A stretch of DNA of 64,000 bases, from positions 1 through 64,000 of the forward strand of contig CAJNDS010002705.1 in the NCBI GenBank assembly GCA_905221605.1, written 5' to 3'. Shown one piece after another: positions 47,701 to 56,229 of this stretch. A program made the translations under genes and the position numbers. The notes beneath the pieces are model-generated. The model was given only the letters and a program-made list of their open reading frames with translations. It made no database searches and was not told the DNA's origin. The DNA is from Symbiodinium natans. Taxonomy: Eukaryota; Sar; Dinophyceae; Suessiales; Symbiodiniaceae. Position 1 is the stretch's first letter; each line of letters starts with the position of its first letter.

Positions 47701-48371
47701 CGGGCCATCAAGACTTCAACCCGATCAAGGTGGTCAAGCTGCCATGCGTGTGTGACCTTCAGGAATGAGGCCCGGCCACTGCGGGTGCAGTCCTGAAGGC
47801 AGGCATTCACCAGGCTTTCTGGGTCAACGAGCTTGGTATCATCGTCCAAAAGCCAGGACGTGCGGATGGGCACACCCATCTCACTCATGCGCCATGCTGC
47901 TTGGGACCATCCGCAGAAACCCCCACTAAAGACCTCTGCAACATGCACTGTGCTGTCCTGTCGCACCACACAATTCGCAATGACAAAGGCGTGTCCAACA
48001 GTGGCATCAAGGATCACTGCCCCAGGGGAGGGCCTTGCAACAACCCACGCAACACGGACTTTGGAAGCATGCTGAGCCACTGCGTAATAATCACATCGTC
48101 GGAGGCGTAGCAACACCTTCCGGTCATCAACAGCTATCTCAACATTTGCAGCTTGGCTGTTCGTGCACCAGACGTGGGCTGTTTGGACAACGCGGGCCCG
48201 CAACAGCATGCCATCACCAGCATCCACGGGGGAGCCCAGCAGGTCCAAATCAAAACAGGCAACGCATCCATCCTGCAGATTGGCATTATCCCTGGCGAAC
48301 GTAAACATATCCCTCACCTGTGTCCATGCTGGATGTGTCGGAAAGTCAGAATGAGGCCTCGGGGACGACAT
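44706..48371 (-). CDS. LINE ORF1 protein
   Basis: The first ATG is at 48369-48371 (the open frame extends to at least 48407), giving about 1221 residues. Numbering from the open frame: HVAEVFSGGFCGWSQAAW (155-172) resembles the AdoMet-binding motif I of C5-cytosine methyltransferases (FSGxGG). No PC or ENV catalytic motif is evident, so any such function is doubtful. An IQ-like motif (VRIQRAVQRRKL) lies at 691-702, and the C-terminal 110 residues form a Gln-rich coiled coil ending KRPRTGGAGDAL. By analogy it would bind element RNA. It ends in TGA (44706-44708) followed by CTA, in frame with ORF2. Confidence 0.75.
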   Translation of the reverse strand: MSSPRPHSDFPTHPAWTQVRDMFTFARDNANLQDGCVACFDLDLLGSPVDAGDGMLLRARVVQTAHVWCTNSQAANVEIAVDDRKVLLRLRRCDYYAVAQHASKVRVAWVVARPSPGAVILDATVGHAFVIANCVVRQDSTVHVAEVFSGGFCGWSQAAWRMSEMGVPIRTSWLLDDDTKLVDPESLVNACLQDCTRSGRASFLKVTHAWQLDHLDRVEVLMAREALRAEIDFGLCRSPCAMHRLQVFAPPPDDAEPTLTVSFSILLRVDQVLDALGFDVQCPGIQVAEACFPAIPVQACRTGRPLSCVGAVYQVTQASPKFPHVDLDTRPRPNAKVLVVASPQGLACLMRDSSDVFAQLRAVLQPEHPQLTGAQVFTDVHGRILHRLSDMPTCVCLLPASEPLLPGLPALSGNEVCAALLTNRQAPYHFAIPAGAATAWYARFPTVLLERLGWDSEFGPLPNAAGEQLHLTIRASKRPLLVPLAGMLDYLRCTLFLGQLRMLVQTSTGATVMTELQVNAHTVSVLALPATMPTAAIAQCWENASYCLALGPGVRVFSGPFPLPIDAVLGHISGQALHRAGGGPLVLSVMPEVRGGGAKDANVQLAKTRLATVLLDRGIDLHAAAVAVDKLIGARGAAACLQQVQATDLHQRWEALTAFAAGAGVTLPEGDNRATKAAVRIQRAVQRRKLHNLPTPGAKDFYIAPDIWCGVDGNPVPIIRSISQGASGVILMDAAQARKEDLALLREMKADSLCVLVLGHECPEPDRCAGKVSVSATHATSQEPHLLAACMHNVGTTEVRPKYKQQATVTVEGMTCCSFSMYRDDLADGQDWQTIAKQPVREAQQAFTAPGQDRILVHPWGRSFRADGKASLPQASDSIQFHAKVPDAQLPAVLRKSGFNHVYVLPKSWEDSRPLPEWAIVWLPGGRSEAERLALLVPHQHGLVRGRNRYGLRVPAAEFSATFKQLRPADTVPENIQVRLLFKVGPLPAKASQEELAQWAGKLGWKVKVLKMLGPAHWLVGSASSPPTTLPTFNDCPVLIAAVPSRAAAKPVVQAGRLPDLPASAPATSSQTFAGDASHPTDPWGAYLQQQGRAIRPPQQPTSLKANPGEVQLQAQVSGQDKRIAALELGMARLQSAVETESKHRAHDQQQHQEDMTAVRGELQQLGASLSAQFQHSLESLQAAQRQQESQMQTGLNELKQLILAQSENKRPRTGGAGDAL

Positions 48372-48612
48372 GGCAAGACACAGTCGGAAGGTGCAAGGGG
48401 GGGACACCCTAGCGGCCCTGGCACGTGCAGCCCTGTGCCAAAGAGCTCTAAAAACCTGAACCCTGAGTGCCTAACGCCCTAAAGGCTAGAGCCCTAAAGC
48501 GCTGAAGGTTTGGCTTAGGGCTTAGGGCTTAGGGCTTCGGGCTTAGGGCTTAGGGCTCAAAGCTCAGAGCTCAGGGCTTAGGGGGTGAAGCCTAAAGCCT
48601 AAAGCGTTCTCA

Positions 48613-48719
48613 GCCTTGGCCCACTCACTGAGGCACTTTGCCTGGGGCGAAGGTCCATCCCAGCGAAAACGCAGACTGCCAGGCACAAAGCTCCGCTACA
48701 GGGGGCTTCCTCAACTTCA
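48613..48719 (+). CDS. Exon-like island
   Basis: After TTCTCAG: LAHSLRHFAWGEGPSQRKRR then LPGTKLRYRGLPQLQ before CCCGAAACC. Basic, coding-like. First exon-like island after the LINE, again on +. Confidence 0.4.
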
Positions 48720-49020
48720 AAACCCGAAACCCGAAACCCTAAACCCTAAACCCCAAACCCTCTCAAACCCTAAATCCTAAACCCCAAGCCCTAAACCCGA
48801 AACCCTAGATCTAGGACCTTGTTCGCCCATCTTCAGACCCTAAGCTTAAAGTTGCCAGACACTTTGAGTCCTGTTCCCTAATTTCGCTTCAACTGAGAAC
48901 CCTAAGCCCCAGACTCCTAAACCCAAACCCGAAACCCGAAACCCTAAACCCTAAACCCTAAACCCTAAACCCTAAACCCTAAACCCTGAACCCGAAACCC
49001 TAAACCCTAAACCCCTGCAG
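48720..49020. repeat. Short CCCTAAA/CCCGAAA arrays
   Basis: Arrays at 48722-48805 and 48925-49015 with unique sequence between; the second ends CCCTGCAG, forming the acceptor of the next exon. Confidence 0.75.
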
Positions 49021-49096
49021 GCCCCATCTCAATCTCGTCGACTCCTCGGTCGCCACGGCAGCCGCAGGCCTCCCACCTCCGCCCTTTTCCTTCCGG
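49021..49096 (+). CDS. Exon between C-rich and G-rich arrays
   Basis: CCCTGCAG| then PHLNLVDSSVATAAAGLPPP and PFSFR, ending CGG|GTTTAGGG. Both splice signals sit at the ends of telomere-like arrays of opposite orientation. Confidence 0.45.
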
Positions 49097-49180
49097 GTTT
49101 AGGGTTTAGGGTTTAGGGTTTAGGGTTTAGGGTTCAGGGTGTAGGGTTTAGGGTTTAGGGTGTAGGGTGTAGGCCGGTTA
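49097..49180. repeat. TTTAGGG array
   Basis: Starts exactly at the exon end; includes GTGTAGG variants. Confidence 0.85.
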
Positions 49181-49329
49181 GGGGGCCCTGCACGTAAGAA
49201 GGGTCATGGGGGAGTCTGTTGCGGGATTCGTCTAAAAGCAAGAGCCAACAACCCTCAACCTCAGGTCCAAGCCCTATAACCCCCTCAACCCCTCAACCCA
49301 AAAACCCTCAACCCAAAAAGCCCCCAACC

Positions 49330-49470
49330 CCCAACCGCCAACCCCCAACCCCCAACCCCAAACCCCAAAACCCCAAACCCCAAACCCAAAACCCCAAACC
49401 CCAAACCCGAAACCCCAAACCCCAAACCCCAAACCCAAAATCCCAAACCCTAAACCCTAAACCGTAAATA
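49330..49470. repeat. CCCCAAA/CCCAAAA array
   Basis: Heptamers with CCCCAAA and CCCCAAC units; ORFs across it (PNPKPQ repeats) are artefacts. Confidence 0.8.
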
Positions 49471-49497
49471 AAAGAGGCAAACCTCAAAAACAAAAAG

Positions 49498-49602
49498 CTC
49501 TACAAGATCGCCAAGTCGGCTCCAGGAACCTGTTGGTTTTTTGAGTTTCTGCTTGGGAATCCCATGGGCTTCCTTTCTACCCGCCCTCTCTACCCCGCTA
49601 GG
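49498..49602 (+). CDS. Exon-like island with telomeric donor
   Basis: LYKIAKSAPGTCWFFEFLLG then NPMGFLSTRPLYPA, ending AGG|GTTTAGGG. 35 codons with a hydrophobic centre. Strongly coding-like; no family recognised. Confidence 0.5.
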
Positions 49603-49805
49603 GTTTAGGGTTTAGGGTTTCGGGTTTCGGGTTTAGGGTTTAGGGTTTAGGGTTTAGGGCTACCCCCCCTAGGTTCCCCCCCTTATAGAAGTCCCTTAAT
49701 GAGGCTTCACTCTCCCTAAAAAGCCTTATCTATGGGGGGCAGCCTGGGGGGGGGGGGGGGGGCGTAGTGCAGTAGTGTAGGAGGGTGTAGTAGGGGAACC
49801 CATGA

Positions 49806-49954
49806 GTACTTGAAGGTTCATGGTACTTACTAACCAATTATAACTGTACTTCTAACCCTACTTATAATACCCCTAAAGGGCCTTCTAGGGGTTATCCCAA
49901 TTCTAAGTAGGGTTATAAGCCCAGTTATAATTGGTTAGTAAGTACCATGAACCT
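49806..49954. mobile_element. Family A introner-like element A7 (inverted relative to A1)
   Basis: GTACTTGAAGGTTCATGG left end; the right end stops at CCATGAACCT. The interior is the reverse complement of A1/A2 (for example CCCCTAAAGGGCCTTCTAGG against CCTATAAGGCCCTTTAGGGG), showing insertion in the other orientation with the same end sequence. Confidence 0.6.
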
Positions 49955-50058
49955 GAATCCTAAACCCTCAACCCTAAACCCTAAACCCTAAACCCCAAAC
50001 CCCAAACCCCGAAACCCTGAAACCCGGAAGCTCGGAAACTCGGAAACCCGGAAGCCGC

Positions 50059-50124
50059 ATGGGATGGCGTATGGTGCCCCGCGCTTTGTTTTTGGCTCGA
50101 CAGGGCGGCATCTCCCATCACTAG
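50059..50124 (+). CDS. Short coding-like ORF
   Basis: MGWRMVPRALFLARQGGISH then H and TAG 50122-50124. Confidence 0.25.
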   Translation: MGWRMVPRALFLARQGGISHH

Positions 50125-50202
50125 GTGCCAGATGAAGAAGCTAGTAGGCACTTGTTCCCGAATCCCTGTTTGGGCTCAGATCAACAAATAAAGTCCCATG
50201 AA

Positions 50203-50268
50203 ATGAAGCAGCCGAAGGCGTGCCCTGGCTATGTTAGGTTCGTTTATGTCCCGTGTGTGCCGCGTTAG
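50203..50268 (+). CDS. Short terminal exon-like island
   Basis: MKQPKACPGYVRFVYVPCVP then R and TAG 50266-50268, directly before a CCCTCAA array. Confidence 0.3.
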   Translation: MKQPKACPGYVRFVYVPCVPR

Positions 50269-50274
50269 ACTCTA

Positions 50275-50298
50275 ACCCTCAACCCTAAACCCTAAACC

Positions 50299-50372
<74 letters not shown>

Positions 50373-50374
50373 AC

Positions 50375-50441
<67 letters not shown>

Positions 50442-50540
50442 ACCCTAAACCCTAAACCCTAAACCCTAAACCCTAAACCCTAAACCCTAAACCCTAAACC
50501 CTAAACCCTAAACCCTAAACCCTAAACCCTAACCCTAATT
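50275..50540. repeat. CCCTCAA array switching to CCCTAAA
   Basis: About 22 CCCTCAA units, then about 14 CCCTAAA units with a sharp boundary near 50446. Confidence 0.9.
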
Positions 50541-50551
50541 CCTAGGGGCAG

Positions 50552-50601
50552 TCCAGAGTGACTCGCCCGCGGGGCGAGCACCCGCCACCAGTGCGGAGTC
50601 G
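50552..50601 (+). CDS. Short exon-like island
   Basis: After GGGGCAG: SRVTRPRGEHPPPVRS, ending CG|GTTCCTC. Low confidence because short. Confidence 0.3.
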
Positions 50602-50915
50602 GTTCCTCAGAGCCCTGCCTCTAATCTGTGGTAGGGTGGTAGTGTTTAGTGTTTAGGGTTTAGGGTTTAGGGTTTAGGGTTTAGGGTTCCTCCTCCCTAA
50701 TGAAGGGATCTTGGCCTCTCTGGGACGAAGCAGTGGGGCGGGGTTGACCCTAAACCCGAAACCCTAAAAACCCTGAACCCTGAGGGGTTTGGATCTTAGG
50801 ATGTGGGTTTTGGGGTTTGGGGGCTTGGAGTTTTGGGTTTCATTGCTGCCTCTCAGCGGGTCGAATCCTGACAGAACTCTCAGAGTCTCGAAAAGCACAC
50901 AGTTTAGGCTTTCGG

Positions 50916-51024
50916 GACTACTATTTGCTTACCCCCAAAAAGAAAGAAGAAACGAACATATTCCTCCTTCTAAGAGCAATAAAGAGATTCTTATCATGCT
51001 TTCGGATTCTTAAGCAAATCGTAG
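50916..51024 (+). mobile_element. Family C introner-like element C4
   Basis: GACTACTATTTGCTTACCCC left and GATTCTTAAGCAAATCGTAG right. Confidence 0.5.
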
Positions 51025-51205
51025 GGGAGGGTTCCGGGTCGTTCTAAGTCAATGAACCCTACACCCTTGGGGTGGAGTCCCCAAACCCAAAGCCAGATAA
51101 ACAAGCCAGACAAACCCCTGCTCAGATTCGAACCCTAAACCCTAAACCCGAAACCCTAAACCCAAAACCCTAAACCCTAAACCTTAAACCGAAGGCCTCC
51201 CCCAG

Positions 51206-51273
51206 ACATGGTCTGCACCCAGCGATGGAGATCTTCTCGGGGCAGTCCGACCCAGCACCAGCCCTGGAAATCG
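51206..51273 (+). CDS. Exon-like island with telomeric donor
   Basis: After CCTCCCCCAG: HGLHPAMEIFSGQSDPAPAL then EI, ending ATCG|GTTTAGGG. Confidence 0.4.
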
Positions 51274-51601
51274 GTTTAGGGTTTCGGGTTTAGGGTTTAG
51301 GGATCATTGGGGTCCTATCCTAGCTATCCTGCCTTCGGGTTCTAATCCTAAACCCCAAGCCGGAAACCCTAAACCCTAAACCCGAAACCCTAAACCCTAA
51401 ACCCTAAACCTCAGAGCTCAGGGACTTCACAGTCCCTAAAAGGAAGCCTCAAACCTTCAACGCGAACCGCAAACCCTGTACTGCTTGCTCGAGGTTCTTG
51501 GGGCCTTGATTTAAGCGGGTGGTGGGACGGGCGAGGAGAATGTGTTGGGGTAGTAAAGAAAAACTAGGATGCCCAGTAGTATCCTTATTCCCTTTTTGGG
51601 G

Positions 51602-51675
51602 GGTTAGGTTCCCTTATAAATCCCTGTAAGCAAAAACGGGCACCCTTTTTAAGCCTAGGTTACTGGGCAGCCTAG
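51602..51675 (+). mobile_element. Family E introner-like element with used acceptor
   Basis: GGTTAGGTTCCCTTATAAAT through AAAACGGGCACCCTTTTT to TTACTGGGCAGCCTAG. The AG at 51674-51675 is followed immediately by an open coding frame. Confidence 0.45.
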
Positions 51676-51790
51676 AAAACTCCTGTGCGAGGCCTCATCG
51701 AAGCTGCACACCATCCCTTCCATAAGTCCCTTTGCCGGGTCCCTGTCATGCTTTCGTCTCTGGGACTTAAAGTAAACTCAGTAAACAAGG
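51676..51790 (+). CDS. Exon joined in phase to 51915
   Basis: KTPVRGLIEAAHHPFHKSLC then RVPVMLSSLGLKVNSVNK, ending G|GTTTAGGG in phase 1. Joining G + TC restores the frame to VGSVGFSKQKILRW. A GTAAAC donor at 51772 is an alternative but would give a stop. Confidence 0.5.
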
Positions 51791-51914
51791 GTTTAGGGTT
51801 TAGGGTCTGTCCCCCTATACCCCAACAGGTGTCCCTGTATTCCAAAAGGTGTAGTATAGGAACTCCCAGCTCAAGTCATCCTTGAACCATGTTCCAACTT
51901 TCTGGACTTTGCAG
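51791..51914 (+). other. 124-nt intron starting with TTTAGGG units
   Basis: GTTTAGGGTTTAGGGTCTG at the 5' end and a good polypyrimidine/acceptor (CCAACTTTCTGGACTTTGCAG) at the 3' end. The telomere-like repeat provides the donor. Flanking exons match in phase. Confidence 0.5.
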
Positions 51915-51993
51915 TCGGCTCAGTAGGCTTTAGCAAGCAGAAGATATTGCGCTGGATGGCCAACATGGGGCCTGCCTCCATGCATGTTTGGGG
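51915..51993 (+). CDS. Exon joined in phase to 51676
   Basis: GSVGFSKQKILRWMANMGPA then SMHVW, ending GG|GTTTAAGG. Coding-like and basic/aromatic; unknown product. Confidence 0.5.
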
Positions 51994-52164
51994 GTTTAAG
52001 GATAAAGGGTTTAGGGTAAAGGGTTTAGGGTTTAGGGTTAATGGCTGGGCATTGCTTGGGTGGGGCAACCTTCCACACTTTGACCCGTTGACCCGAAACC
52101 CGGCGCCCACAGCCCTAAACCTTTCAAACCCCAAACCCTGCACTCTAAGCCCTGGACCTTTCAA

Positions 52165-52580
52165 AGCTTCAACCCTAAACCCTAAACCCTAAACCCTAAA
52201 CCCTAAACCCTAAACCCTAAACCCTAAACCCTAAACCCTAAACCCTAAACCCTAAACCCTGAACCCTAAACCCTAAAAAAACCTAAACCCTAAACCCTAA
52301 ACCCTAAAACCCTAAAAACCCTTAACCCTAAACCCTAAACCCTAAACCCTTAAACCCTTAAACCCTTAAACCCTTAAACCCTTAAACCCTTAAACCCTTA
52401 GACCCTTAGACCCTTAAACCCTTAAACCCTTAAACCCTTAAACCCTAAACCCTAAACCCTACACCCTTAAACCCTAAACCCTAAACCCTAAACCCTTAAA
52501 CCCTAAACCCTAAACCCTACACCCTAGACCCTAAACCCTAAACCCTTACCCCCTAGACCCTAAACCCTAATCGCAGGGCT
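52165..52580. repeat. CCCTAAA array with CCCTTAAA octamer block
   Basis: Standard units, then about thirteen CCCTTAAA octamers (52345-52445), then mixed units to 52575. Confidence 0.9.
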
Positions 52581-52639
52581 CGACTCCCGGACGCAGCCGG
52601 GCGACCCGGCATGGCCGCAAGGCGCAGGCTCGGGCTGGT

Positions 52640-52935
52640 AGTCTAGGGTTTAGGGCTTAGGGCTTAGGGTTTAGGGTTTAGGGTTTAGGGTACATGTAGC
52701 GTTTATGGTTTAGGGTTTAGGGTTTGGGGTACATGTAGCGCTTAGGGTTTAGGGTTTTGGGTGTAGGGCTTAGGATTTAGGAGTTCAGAGTTTAGGGTTT
52801 AGCGTTTAGAATTTAGGGTTTAGGGTTTAGGGTTTATTCATCTGGGGTTCTTGGTCTAGGGTTCAGGGCGTTTAGTGTTCAGGGTTCAGGGTTCGTTGCG
52901 GGTTCAGGGCTTAGGGTTTAGGATTCTTGGCTCAG
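52640..52935. repeat. Degenerate TTTAGGG array
   Basis: G-rich units with TACATGTAGCG inserted twice (52691 and 52730). Confidence 0.75.
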
Positions 52936-53037
52936 GATTTAGAAGGGATTACCTGCTGTGACATGGGAAGTATAGTGCCTAATGAGAGTCCCTATTAAGG
53001 ACTTTTCGCATAAGGGGGAACATCCCATGGTGGAGGA

Positions 53038-53365
53038 CCCTAAACCCTAAACCCTAAACCCTAAACCCTAAACCCTAAACCCTAAACCCTAAACCCTAAA
53101 CCCTAAACCCTAAACCCTAAACCCTAAACCCTAAACCCTAAACCCTAAACCCTAAACCCTACCCTAACCCTAAACCCTAAACCCTAACCCTAAACCCTAA
53201 ACCCTAAACCCTAAACCCTAAACCCTAAACCCTAAACCCTAAACCCTAAACCCTAAACCCTAAACCCTAAACCCTAAACCCTAAACCCTAATCCCTAAAC
53301 CCTAAACCCTAAACCCTAAACCCTAAACCCTAAACCCTAAACCCTAAACCCTAAACCCTAAACCC
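53038..53365. repeat. Longest CCCTAAA array, about 46 units
   Basis: Nearly perfect CCCTAAA with three single-base shortened units. It is still internal: unique DNA follows on both sides. Confidence 0.95.
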
Positions 53366-53497
53366 CAAGCTCTGTCTCGGAACAGGTGGGATGGCATTGG
53401 GAGTGCAGTGACGTTGTGGTGTGGGCTCTCAGCCCTGTCCCGGCCCAGCCTGTGGCGTGCCCCACTTCCCTTTCTTAAGAGCAGTATGCTCGGCTGG

Positions 53498-53705
53498 TTA
53501 GGGTTTAGGGTTTAGGGTTTAGGGTTTAGGGTTTAGGGTTTAGGGTTTAGGGTTTAGGGTTTAGGGTTTAGTGTTTAGGGTTTAGGGTTTAGGGTTTAGG
53601 GTTTAGGGTTTAGGGCTTAGGGTTTAGGGTTTAGGGTTTAGAGTTTAGGGCTTAGGGCTTAGGGTTTAGGGTTTAGTGTTTAGGGTTTAGGGTTTCGGGG
53701 TTAGA
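53498..53705. repeat. TTTAGGG array, about 29 units
   Basis: Opposite orientation to the preceding array, separated by about 130 bp, so the pair forms an inverted arrangement. Confidence 0.9.
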
Positions 53706-54110
53706 GTTTAGTGCGTTCCTGTACGCTTACCCTTTTCCTTTGTTTTCTTTAGGGCCCTTAAAGAAAGGCATGAGGAAGAACATCCTTCCCTTCTTTTCCC
53801 TAACTTCCTGGGAACTGGCTTCCTGGGAACTGTGGTTTCCAACATGTAGAATTTAGGGTTTTAGTGCTCGGGGTTTAAGGTTTAGAGTCTAGGATGTTTC
53901 ATTCTAGCAGCAGTGTCTGGAAACCGTAAACCCTAAACCCTAAACTCTAAACCCTGATCCCTGAACCCTGAACCCTAAACCCTAAACCCTAAACCCTAAG
54001 CCCTAAACCCTAAACCCTAAACCCTATGCTTGCAATTGCCTGTTGTCGGATTGGTCGGGGTTCGGGTTCTGCTTTTTGGAGGTCTTGGAGGCTTGTAACT
54101 GGGGTTGTCA

Positions 54111-54200
54111 GTACTTGGAGGTTCATCGTACCCACTTATATGCCCCTTAAGTGCTCAAATCTGGCTATATATAATTGGGTTATAAGTACAGTTCTAAACC
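54111..54200. mobile_element. Family A element A8, truncated
   Basis: GTACTTGGAGGTTCATCG left end and the family core CCCCTTAAGTGCTC; the right end is missing after GTACAGTTCTAA. Confidence 0.5.
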
Positions 54201-54261
54201 CTAGACCGAGAACCCCGAGCAGCGTCTACCCCTAATTTCGGAAACCCCCCATATACATCAG

Positions 54262-54380
54262 GCTGATAGAATCTGTCCCAGATACAACCACGCTGCCCAA
54301 GAACCCGGATATGACCCGAGACGTGAAGATCCTGAATTGTCCTCCAAACCTGAGATCTTGAAGTGTGACCCCCAAGAAAG
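54262..54380 (+). CDS. Exon-like island
   Basis: After ATACATCAG: ADRICPRYNHAAQEPGYDPR then REDPELSSKPEILKCDPQE, ending AG|GTTTAGGG. Open in frame from acceptor to donor for 39 codons. Confidence 0.45.
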
Positions 54381-54525
54381 GTTTAGGGTTTAGGGTTTAG
54401 GGTTAGGGTTTAGGGTTTAGGGTTTAGGGTTTAGGGTTTAGGGTTTAGGGTTTAGGGTTTAGGGTTTAGGGTTTAGGGTTTAGGGTTTAGGGTTTAGGGT
54501 TTAGGGTTTAGGGTGTAGGCCCGAA
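54381..54525. repeat. TTTAGGG array, about 20 units
   Basis: Begins at the donor of the preceding exon. Confidence 0.9.
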
Positions 54526-54550
54526 GGGTGAGGGCTTACGCAGGGCTCAG

Positions 54551-54636
54551 GGTATTTCCGGGGGCCGGAAGAAGGTCAAGAAGGCCCAGGAGAAGTTCAA
54601 CCACTGTGTGGCCCGCTGCCCAACCTCCGACAGGCG
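54551..54636 (+). CDS. FAM136/DUF842-like exon 1 (CX3C motif)
   Basis: After GGGCTCAG: GISGGRKKVKKAQEKFNHCV then ARCPTSDR, ending CG|GTTGGGG, phase 2. AQxxFxxCVxxC is the hallmark of FAM136A-type proteins, which carry repeated CX3C pairs and reside in the mitochondrial intermembrane space. It joins in phase to 55350, which carries a second CX3C pair. Confidence 0.45.
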
Positions 54637-55349
54637 GTTGGGGGACCTCAGGGTTTTTCATTATATTGAATGGTTATTTCCCACAATAGGGGTACCCCTT
54701 TTATACCGCAAATAGAATAGAATCCCCTTAAAGGGACCCCCAAATGTTCTCAAGGGTTCTTACCGGTTCTTAGAGATACTTAGCTTCTACGTATTCGTAC
54801 GGTTTTTAGTTTAGGGTATTGGGGTTTCGGAAGAGACGGTCGGTACTCCGAGATACCGCAGGTCGTTAGGTCCCACAGTAGTTCAGGCTGCACGGGCTGC
54901 AGGTTTAGGGTTTTGTCCGCTTGGGCGTGTTGTTAGAGCGCTCGCCGAGCAGCCAACACCAAGAGGATCGAGAACTGAGAAGGAAACCCCTAAGCCCTCA
55001 ACCCTATACGCTTTACCCGAAACCCTAACCCCTAGCACCCAGACCCTAAACCCTACTCCTTAAACCCGAGACCCTAAACGCTTGATGGCATTGGAGAGCG
55101 TGCCAGAGAGTTTAGGGTTTAGGGATTAGAGCACCCCAAGCCCCAAACTGCGACGCCAGGGCTTTGGGGGTTTCGGGTCTGGCACCCTGGGCCTTGCCCG
55201 CGGCTAACGAAGCCCTAAACCCTACACCCGAAACCCCAAATCCGAAACCCTAAGCCCTAAGCCCTAAGCCCTAAGCCCTAAACCCTAAACCCTAAACCCT
55301 AAACCCTAAACCCCAAGTCTCGTTTCTTGCCTTCCCTCTTTTGGGGCAG
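54637..55349 (+). other. 713-nt intron between the FAM136-like exons
   Basis: GTTGGGGGACC...TTTGGGGCAG with a pyrimidine-rich 3' end (CTTGCCTTCCCTCTTTT). The interior has a few short CCCTAAA-type runs, mostly C-rich near the 3' end, and no other coding island. Confidence 0.4.
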
Positions 55350-55423
55350 TTGCCTGGAGACGGCGCAGACCGTCAAGGAGCGCATCGAGGCATGCCCCAG
55401 ACTCTGTGTACCGACCATGTGGG
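55350..55423 (+). CDS. FAM136/DUF842-like exon 2 (CX3C motif)
   Basis: CLETAQTVKERIEACPRLCV then PTMW, ending G|GTTTAGGG. The first T completes CGT from the previous exon. The pair CPRLC lies about 28 residues after CVARC, close to the spacing in FAM136A. Identification rests on cysteine pattern and helix context only. Confidence 0.45.
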
Positions 55424-55610
55424 GTTTAGGGTTTAGGGTTTAGGGTTTAGGGTTTAGGGTTTAGGGTTTAGGGTTTAGGGTTTAGGGTTTGGGGTTTAGG
55501 GTTTAGGGTTTAGGGTTTTAGGGTTTAGGGTTTTAGGGTTTAGGGTTTGGGGTTTAGGGTTTTAGGGTTTAGGGTTTGGGGTTTTAGGGTTTGGGGTTTG
55601 GGGTTTGGGG
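55424..55610. repeat. TTTAGGG/TTTTAGGG/TTTGGGG array
   Basis: Mixed G-rich units beginning at the exon donor. Confidence 0.9.
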
Positions 55611-56229
55611 TGGGCTTTGGGTTCAGCATCACGATTTGGCCCATTTCTAGGATCTAGCCAGTGTTTTTTTGGGACTTGCTATGCTGCTGCCTACGTCAGC
55701 ACCTTTTTTGTTTTGGGTCTCTATGTAATATGGCACCCCTGAAAGCAGGACCCCAATGGGACCCTAATTTAGAGAACTACCCACATAACCATTCGTACCC
55801 TTTGGCACCCTTGTATCTGATTGATGCGGTGCCCTACCTGGGCACTGCGTCCTGAAACCGTCGCTAAGTGGGGTGCAAGAGCTCCAAAACAAAAGCACAG
55901 AATACGGTTAAGGGTTTAGGGTTTATAAGCATGACTGGTGCAGTGCAACGCAAGAGGGGCATAATCGAATCCTCATCAATTCCTGCGAGCCAGCCGCCGA
56001 CGTGCCTTAATGCTAAGTGAAGAAAGGCCAATTGACGCAGGTTGGTTTGTGCTCGCAGTGTTTGCCAGTAATGGCAGCTTTCCGCTGCGGGAATCGAAGT
56101 CGCACACCGCGACGTGTGCCTCTTCGACAAGTTGAGCGTCCAGAGTCGACAAGGAACCAGCAGGGTTTAGGGGTTAGAGTTTAGGGTGTAGGGTTTAGGG
56201 TTTAGAGTTTAGGGTTTAGGGAGGTTTTG
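55611..56229. other. Stretch without recognised gene
   Basis: Contains short frames on both strands (for example 55864-56130 on -) that do not resemble known proteins, and a small TTTAGGG array at 56163-56220. Confidence 0.35.

Larger units (their letters stand above)
38894..48442 (-). mobile_element. Full-length LINE retrotransposon, 9.5 kb
   Basis: Two long ORFs on - (ORF1 44706-48371, ORF2 38970-44681) with a 3' UTR of about 75 nt. The 15-bp sequence CTAAAAACCTGAACC occurs at 38879-38893 and at 48448-48462; extended leftward it matches over 20 bp with one mismatch, consistent with target-site duplication. The duplicated target is a degenerate telomere-like sequence, so the element probably inserted into such an array. 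There is no poly-A at the 3' end. Confidence 0.8.

Noticed and set aside
49219-49493. Pro/Asn/Lys-rich ORF (+) and Gly/Phe/Leu ORF (-)
   Set aside because: Direct translation of CCCCAAA-type heptamers.
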